A DNA stretch of 64,000 nt, taken from contig NZ_JAHBBG010000004.1 in the NCBI RefSeq assembly GCF_019331715.1, positions 124,001-188,000 of the forward strand, in the 5' to 3' direction. Positions 59,825 to 64,000 of the stretch are shown here, one piece after another. Position 1 is the first letter of the stretch; the number at the start of each line of letters is the position of its first letter. The notes beneath the pieces were generated by a model. It saw only the letters and a list, made by a program, of their open reading frames with translations, searched no databases and had not been told where the DNA came from. This stretch comes from Bifidobacterium simiiventris. Its GTDB lineage: Bacteria > Actinomycetota > Actinomycetes > Actinomycetales > Bifidobacteriaceae. The position numbers were made by a program, and so were the translations under genes.

Positions 59825-60487
59825 ATGGCGCACCATACGCACCACGAGGACACCGAACGGCGAATCCTCGATTCCGCACGAAGGCTCTTCGCCAAGAAGG
59901 GCTACGAGAAGACATCCATCCAGGACATCCTGAACGATCTGGGTCTTTCCAAGGGCGGGCTCTATCACCATTTCAAATCGAAGGAGGCGATTCTCGACCA
60001 GCTGAACGCCGACGAGTGGGCCGTCACCGCACGTCTCCTCGACAAACTCATCGAGCGTGATGACATGAGCGCATTGGAGAAGTTGCGCGCACTCATCGTT
60101 TCCGCCGTGGACGCCCCCGATCACTTGGATCTCGTTCGATCCCAGCTCGCGCTGCTCAAGGATCCCGCGTTCTTTACCGCGAATATGCGCTTCTGGTCAA
60201 CGAGACTGCCGGAGTCCTTCCGCTCGCTCATCGATATGGGTGTGCAGGACGGTTCGATTCCCACGGCATATCCCGAGGAAGCGGCGCAACTGCTCTCACT
60301 CCTCGGCAACTACTGGCTCATGCCCTGCTTTTATCCCGCCGACCGTACCGACATGGAACGGCGCATCCGCTGCCTCGCCACGATGCTCGACGCCATCGGC
60401 GTACCGGTATTCGACGAGACGCTCACCCTACGAGCGGTCAAGGGCCTCACGGCCCTGTTGCCAGAGGGGGAAGCGGCGTCCGCATAG
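59825..60487 (+). CDS. TetR-family repressor
   Basis: A 220-residue regulator with N-terminal HTH (RRILDSARRLFAKKGYEKTS, IQDILNDLGLSKGGLYHHFK) and a helical ligand domain. An AAAGGAGGAAGTC ribosome-binding site precedes the ATG. It appears to repress itself through the site at 59771-59789 and the downstream MFS gene through a matching site at 60581-60599. Confidence 0.93.
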   Translation: MAHHTHHEDTERRILDSARRLFAKKGYEKTSIQDILNDLGLSKGGLYHHFKSKEAILDQLNADEWAVTARLLDKLIERDDMSALEKLRALIVSAVDAPDHLDLVRSQLALLKDPAFFTANMRFWSTRLPESFRSLIDMGVQDGSIPTAYPEEAAQLLSLLGNYWLMPCFYPADRTDMERRIRCLATMLDAIGVPVFDETLTLRAVKGLTALLPEGEAASA

Positions 60488-60520
60488 GCCGTACCCGGGC
60501 ACGCCGGTTTGCACATTATG

Positions 60521-60570
60521 GCGCCCGCGTGAAAGGACGTTTGTGCGTCCTTTGCCGTGGCGCATTTTTT
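60521..60570 (+). terminator. Terminator after the second TetR gene
   Basis: Long imperfect hairpin whose core AAAGGACG (60532-60539) pairs with CGTCCTTT (60546-60553), extended by GCGCC/GGCGC; T6 run at 60565-60570. Confidence 0.7.
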
Positions 60571-60580
60571 ATCACCATAA

Positions 60581-60599
60581 CAGACCGACGGTCGGTCTG
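60581..60599. promoter_or_regulatory. TetR operator before the MFS gene
   Basis: CAGACCGACGGTCGGTCTG is a perfect 9-bp palindrome around one G, closely matching the site in the tetR promoter. It lies 39 bases upstream of the chosen MFS start. Confidence 0.83.
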
Positions 60600-60637
60600 A
60601 ATGGATGTCCATGAACACCAAGGAAAGGAACTCGATA

Positions 60638-61909
60638 ATGACGGACACGTCCGAATACGCGACTCAGCAGCAAAGCAGCCGAGTTGCAGACCCTCTTCAT
60701 ATACGCGACTTCTATCTGCTTGTCGCAGGTCTCGGCATATCGCTTTTCGCCAACCTCATGTTGCGGTTCGCCATGTCCATGTGGGTGCTTGACGAGACCG
60801 GCTCGGCCGCGGCATTCGCTTCCATCCTCACGGCGAGTATCCTGCCCACGATCCTGCTCTCGCCCCTCGGCGGCGTGGTGGCGGATCGCAGGAACCGCCG
60901 AACCATCATGGTGGCACTCGACACGCTCTCCGCCGCAACAGTGCTCATTTGCGCGGCGGTTTTCTCAGCTACCGGATTCAATCTGGCGGCGATTGCCGTG
61001 ATGCAGGTGGTGCTCGCCGTACTCGATGCCATGGAGACGCCCACGGTGCAGGCGGCGTTGCCGCAGATGTTCCGCTCCCACGGCGAGGACGTGATGCGCC
61101 GCGCGATGGCCGTGGTGAACGTGGTGAACCAGACGAGCACGCTCGTACCCGCCGTGCTCGGCGGCGTACTCTACGCGACAGTGGGCGCCATGCCCATGAT
61201 GGGCATCACCATCGTGGGATTCGGCACGGCCGCAGTCGTGGAGTGCTTCATCCAACTCGGCGCTCCCGAACGTGGTGACGATGGGCGCACCTCGGCCCTC
61301 GATGACCTTGTGCGCGCCGGACGTTTCCTCACTCGCGAGCGCCCCCATGTACTGCATCTGGTGCTGCTCTGCGCCGCGCTCAACTTCCTGGTGACTGGAT
61401 ACGCGGAAGTCGGTTTCCCCTACATGGTGCGAACCGTGCTGGGGTTCGACTCCACGGCGTACGGTCTTGCATATGGTCTCGTGGGAGCATCCGGACTGCT
61501 TGGCGCGCTCGTCGGAGGACGGGCCGCGAAGTCGCTTTCCAAGCGACGATTCCCGACAACAATCGCCGCCTTCTCACTCACCATCCTGCCCCAGGCGCTC
61601 GTCATGGCGCTTCCCGCCGGCGATGGAGTGCGCCTTGCGACGCTCACGGCGAGCACCTGCGGAACCATGGTCGCCATCACCCTCGCGAACCTCATCGCCG
61701 TGCCGGCGATCCAGATGAGCTGCCCCGAGGACATGACCGGCAAGGTGATGTCGCTCGCGCTCTCCACGAGCATGTGCGCCCAGCCTCTCGGGCAGATCAC
61801 ATACGGTTGGGCGTACAGCGTTTATCCAGCGGGAGCGGTCCTGGCGATGACGTTCATGCTGGCCGTTGCCATGTTGCCATTGGTCGCACACGTAGCGCGG
61901 AGGTTCTAG
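60638..61909 (+). CDS. MFS efflux transporter
   Basis: A 423-residue protein with 12 predicted membrane helices, resembling macrolide-type (MefA-like, MFS_3) efflux carriers: LFANLMLRFAMSMWVLDETG, SPLGGVVADRRNRRTIMVAL (motif A), and NVVNQTSTLVPAVLGG. ATG at 60638 is chosen because AAGGAAAGGAACTCGATA precedes it; ATGs at 60605 and 60611 directly follow the operator and have no RBS. It is under TetR control, inferred. Confidence 0.86.
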   Translation: MTDTSEYATQQQSSRVADPLHIRDFYLLVAGLGISLFANLMLRFAMSMWVLDETGSAAAFASILTASILPTILLSPLGGVVADRRNRRTIMVALDTLSAATVLICAAVFSATGFNLAAIAVMQVVLAVLDAMETPTVQAALPQMFRSHGEDVMRRAMAVVNVVNQTSTLVPAVLGGVLYATVGAMPMMGITIVGFGTAAVVECFIQLGAPERGDDGRTSALDDLVRAGRFLTRERPHVLHLVLLCAALNFLVTGYAEVGFPYMVRTVLGFDSTAYGLAYGLVGASGLLGALVGGRAAKSLSKRRFPTTIAAFSLTILPQALVMALPAGDGVRLATLTASTCGTMVAITLANLIAVPAIQMSCPEDMTGKVMSLALSTSMCAQPLGQITYGWAYSVYPAGAVLAMTFMLAVAMLPLVAHVARRF

Positions 61910-62174
61910 GACATGCTCCCCGTCCAAACCCGTGACACTACCCGGCAATCACTTCTTAGACGTTGATGAAACTTGAGCTCGATGCCATCACCGGACTGTG
62001 TCGTATTTTGACCGGGATAATCACACAGCGTTGCGATTATCCCGCACCGTCGTAGCACGGTAAGGCCAAGAATCACTGGTCGGGACCGGATGCTAGATTC
62101 GAGTATAACAGCAGCCTTCCACGCCTCCTTACAGTGCGCAACCCGGGAGGCTCTTTTCATTTCCGGAGGTGTCG

Positions 62175-63053
62175 GTGAAGTCCGCGAAGAACTTGGATGA
62201 GATGATCGAGCTCATGGAGTCACGGGGCCTGACCGTGCCGGATCACGACGAGATGCGCCGAATATTGTTCGACTCCAACTACTACCGGCTGTCCGGGTAT
62301 TTCCGCGCGTTCCAGAACGATCCGGCGCACGGGAACAACGACTTCAAGTCCGACGTTACGACAGCTGATTTTCTTGAACCGTATCGGCTGGACGGCGAAT
62401 TACGCTCCAAGATTCTGCGGGGTACGGCACTTGTCGAGTTGACGGTGAGGTCACGTTTCGCGTATCTCGTCGCACAGAACGGTGGCGCATACTCGTATGC
62501 GGACATCGATTCGTACGAGCCGATCACCAACCGCAAAGACATCGAACTGCGAACCTCGCTGGTCTCGAACATCCGCAAATGGATAGACATGTCCAACGAA
62601 GTATGCATCCGCCATTACCGCAAAGTGGGCGAGCCGGTGCCGATCTGGGCGGCGGTGGAGACCATGCCGTTCGACACGGTATCGCGTATGCTCAGCCTGC
62701 ATCGGGACACAAGCGCGCTCAAGGAACTGTACCGGTCGCTCGGCATACGCACCAACCTGCGCACCGCATCCGAGATCATCCATGCGATGGTCTACCTGCG
62801 CAACCTGTGCTCGCACCACAGCAGGCTGTGGCACCGCGAGATGGTCATCGTGCCGCCTGTCACCCGGGACATGCGTCGACGCTACCCGGACTTCAACTAC
62901 GAGCAACGATCGGTCGCGCAGGCGTTGATCGCGTTATTCTATCTTGCGGATGAGATCAACGGCGACGATTCGTATTCAAATGAGCTTATTGACTTTCTTT
63001 CCGAGCAGCATCGCTACGGTGACGGTATACGTCACCCATTGCATTGGGAATAG
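62175..63053 (+). CDS. Abi_2 (AbiD/AbiF) family abortive-infection protein
   Basis: A 292-residue protein. Family hallmark SNYYRLSGYFRAFQ lies near the N-terminus; the HEPN-type R-X4-H motif is RNLCSHH (Arg209, His214). HEPN Abi proteins are often RNases that kill or stall phage-infected cells. GGAGGTGTCG puts the GTG at 62175 at the best spacing; a GTG at 62169 overlaps that site. It stands alone, beside a TetR/MFS module, suggesting acquired DNA. Confidence 0.86.
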   Translation: MKSAKNLDEMIELMESRGLTVPDHDEMRRILFDSNYYRLSGYFRAFQNDPAHGNNDFKSDVTTADFLEPYRLDGELRSKILRGTALVELTVRSRFAYLVAQNGGAYSYADIDSYEPITNRKDIELRTSLVSNIRKWIDMSNEVCIRHYRKVGEPVPIWAAVETMPFDTVSRMLSLHRDTSALKELYRSLGIRTNLRTASEIIHAMVYLRNLCSHHSRLWHREMVIVPPVTRDMRRRYPDFNYEQRSVAQALIALFYLADEINGDDSYSNELIDFLSEQHRYGDGIRHPLHWE

Positions 63054-63094
63054 ACACGGCTGACGTGCTGAAAGCGCCGCATGGTTCTCGAACC

Positions 63095-63125
63095 GGGTTA
63101 AGACTCATGTTTTGACTCTTAACCC
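63095..63125. repeat. Inverted repeat between abi gene and ABC permease
   Basis: GGGTTAAGA (63095-63103) pairs with TCTTAACCC (63117-63125), continuing for three more pairs after one mismatch. It may terminate transcription from either side; no T run. Confidence 0.55.
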
Positions 63126-63138
63126 CTCCATTATGCTG

Positions 63139-64000
63139 TCAGCGTAATGCCAGTGCGGGTTGTAGTCGTATGGCTTTGATGGCCGGGGCGAGGGAGCCGA
63201 TGAGCGAGGTGGCGATGGATGCGTCTGCCGCGACCATCGCCGCCGTATACGGGTATGCCGGCGGTTCGAGTGGCGAGTCGGCGGGCAACATCCAAGGAAT
63301 CGCCCAGACCAATGCCATGGAGATGAGCACCGCCGCGAATGCGATGATGAGGCTGAGCAGCACGGATGAGCCGATGACCTGTATGGCTATGTTGACTCTG
63401 GTCGCTCCCAGTGCGCGGCGGATGAGCAGTTCGTGCGAGCGTTGCTCGATGCCGGCCAATCCGATGTTGATCATGCCGATGGCGGATACCGCCAGCAGCA
63501 GTATCGCGGTGACGATGACGCCGAGTTGGAGGAATCCGATGACCTGCTCGTAGTCGCCGGCGTTGTCGGAGCGGTTCCATGATGATACGCTGCCGATGCC
63601 GACGTCGGACAGCAGATCATCCAACGCGGTTTTGGCATGTTGGTCGTCCACGCCCTCGTCGGGGTGGACGAGGATGGTCAGACCATCCGGGGCCCAGGCC
63701 TGGGGCCAGTAGCGTTGCAATGTGATCGCGTTGATGTAGATGACGGGTTCGTCCGCCCCGTCGGCGACGACGCCGTCCACCCGTGCCGGCACCTGCTGCG
63801 GGTTGCCGGTCCGGGCGAGCGTCACGGTGCCGTCATGCACGTATTGGCGGGCGCTTTCATTGACCACGGTTTCCAGCGTGGCGGGTTCGTTCGCCCCGGT
63901 CAGCCATGCGCCGATGATGGGTGCAGGCATGACTCCCATCCGTTCGGCGTCGGTGACGACGATGGTGACGTGACGTATCTCCATGCTGACGCCGGACGAT
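63139..64000 (-). CDS. ABC transporter permease, MacB/FtsX type (5' part beyond window)
   Basis: The visible C-terminal part has a periplasmic MacB-like domain (GEPARVDGVVADGADEPVIYI-type region, 60-140), then three membrane helices and the FtsX signature EQRSHELLIRRALGATRVNI. Such permeases act with an ATP-binding partner to export peptides, lipoproteins or drugs. No stop is seen upstream of 63984 and the frame is open to the window edge, so the true start lies beyond it. No ATPase gene is visible. Confidence 0.85.
   Translation of the reverse strand, partial: SSGVSMEIRHVTIVVTDAERMGVMPAPIIGAWLTGANEPATLETVVNESARQYVHDGTVTLARTGNPQQVPARVDGVVADGADEPVIYINAITLQRYWPQAWAPDGLTILVHPDEGVDDQHAKTALDDLLSDVGIGSVSSWNRSDNAGDYEQVIGFLQLGVIVTAILLLAVSAIGMINIGLAGIEQRSHELLIRRALGATRVNIAIQVIGSSVLLSLIIAFAAVLISMALVWAIPWMLPADSPLEPPAYPYTAAMVAADASIATSLIGSLAPAIKAIRLQPALALR

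Overview
The window is a stretch of high-GC actinobacterial chromosome, most likely Bifidobacterium. Evidence for this: roughly 60% GC with G/C-heavy third positions; actinobacterial marker genes (a DUF4193 protein beside dut, SepH, a topoisomerase IV pair flanking a DUF4192 protein and a primary sigma factor with a very long acidic N-terminus, ClgR, and DUF3046 beside recA); and an actinobacterial-type LexA box. The genus is inferred from overall content, not from a search. No tRNA, rRNA, CRISPR array or insertion sequence was found.

1-24 kb is core. It holds dut-DUF4193 facing sepH, a phosphodiesterase-like protein, parC, a giant Lhr helicase, a DUF2975/HTH pair behind three phased operators, a DUF4153-type membrane protein, an MFS carrier divergent from aspartate ammonia-lyase, parE, rpoD, a DUF4192 protein, a polyprenyl diphosphate synthase and a PASTA Ser/Thr kinase.

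24-46 kb is also mostly core. It has plsC, trpD, secA, hpf and the RNase P RNA gene. Then comes a minus-strand block ftsK-pgsA-cinA-clgR-DUF3046-recA-recX, with a LexA box upstream of recA. A Fic-fold protein with a degenerate active site, miaA-miaB, a small alarmone synthetase, a DMT carrier, a Bax-inhibitor-1 protein and an Ltp-domain surface protein follow.

46-64 kb is increasingly accessory. It holds a NarL-type two-component system, a solitary DUF262 / DUF1524-like / RAMA protein resembling modification-dependent restriction systems, a short inverted-repeat element, a glycosyltransferase, two hydrolases, dtd, three MFS carriers each paired with or beside a TetR-type repressor with clear palindromic operators, an Abi_2 abortive-infection candidate, and an ABC permease that runs off the end.

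The best candidates for undescribed biology are: the DUF262-DUF1524-RAMA protein, whose expected nuclease His is missing; the Fic protein with both active and inhibitory motifs altered; the three ATCG-N5-CGAT operators phased at exactly 21 bp; and the tandem-repeat Ltp protein without a lipobox.
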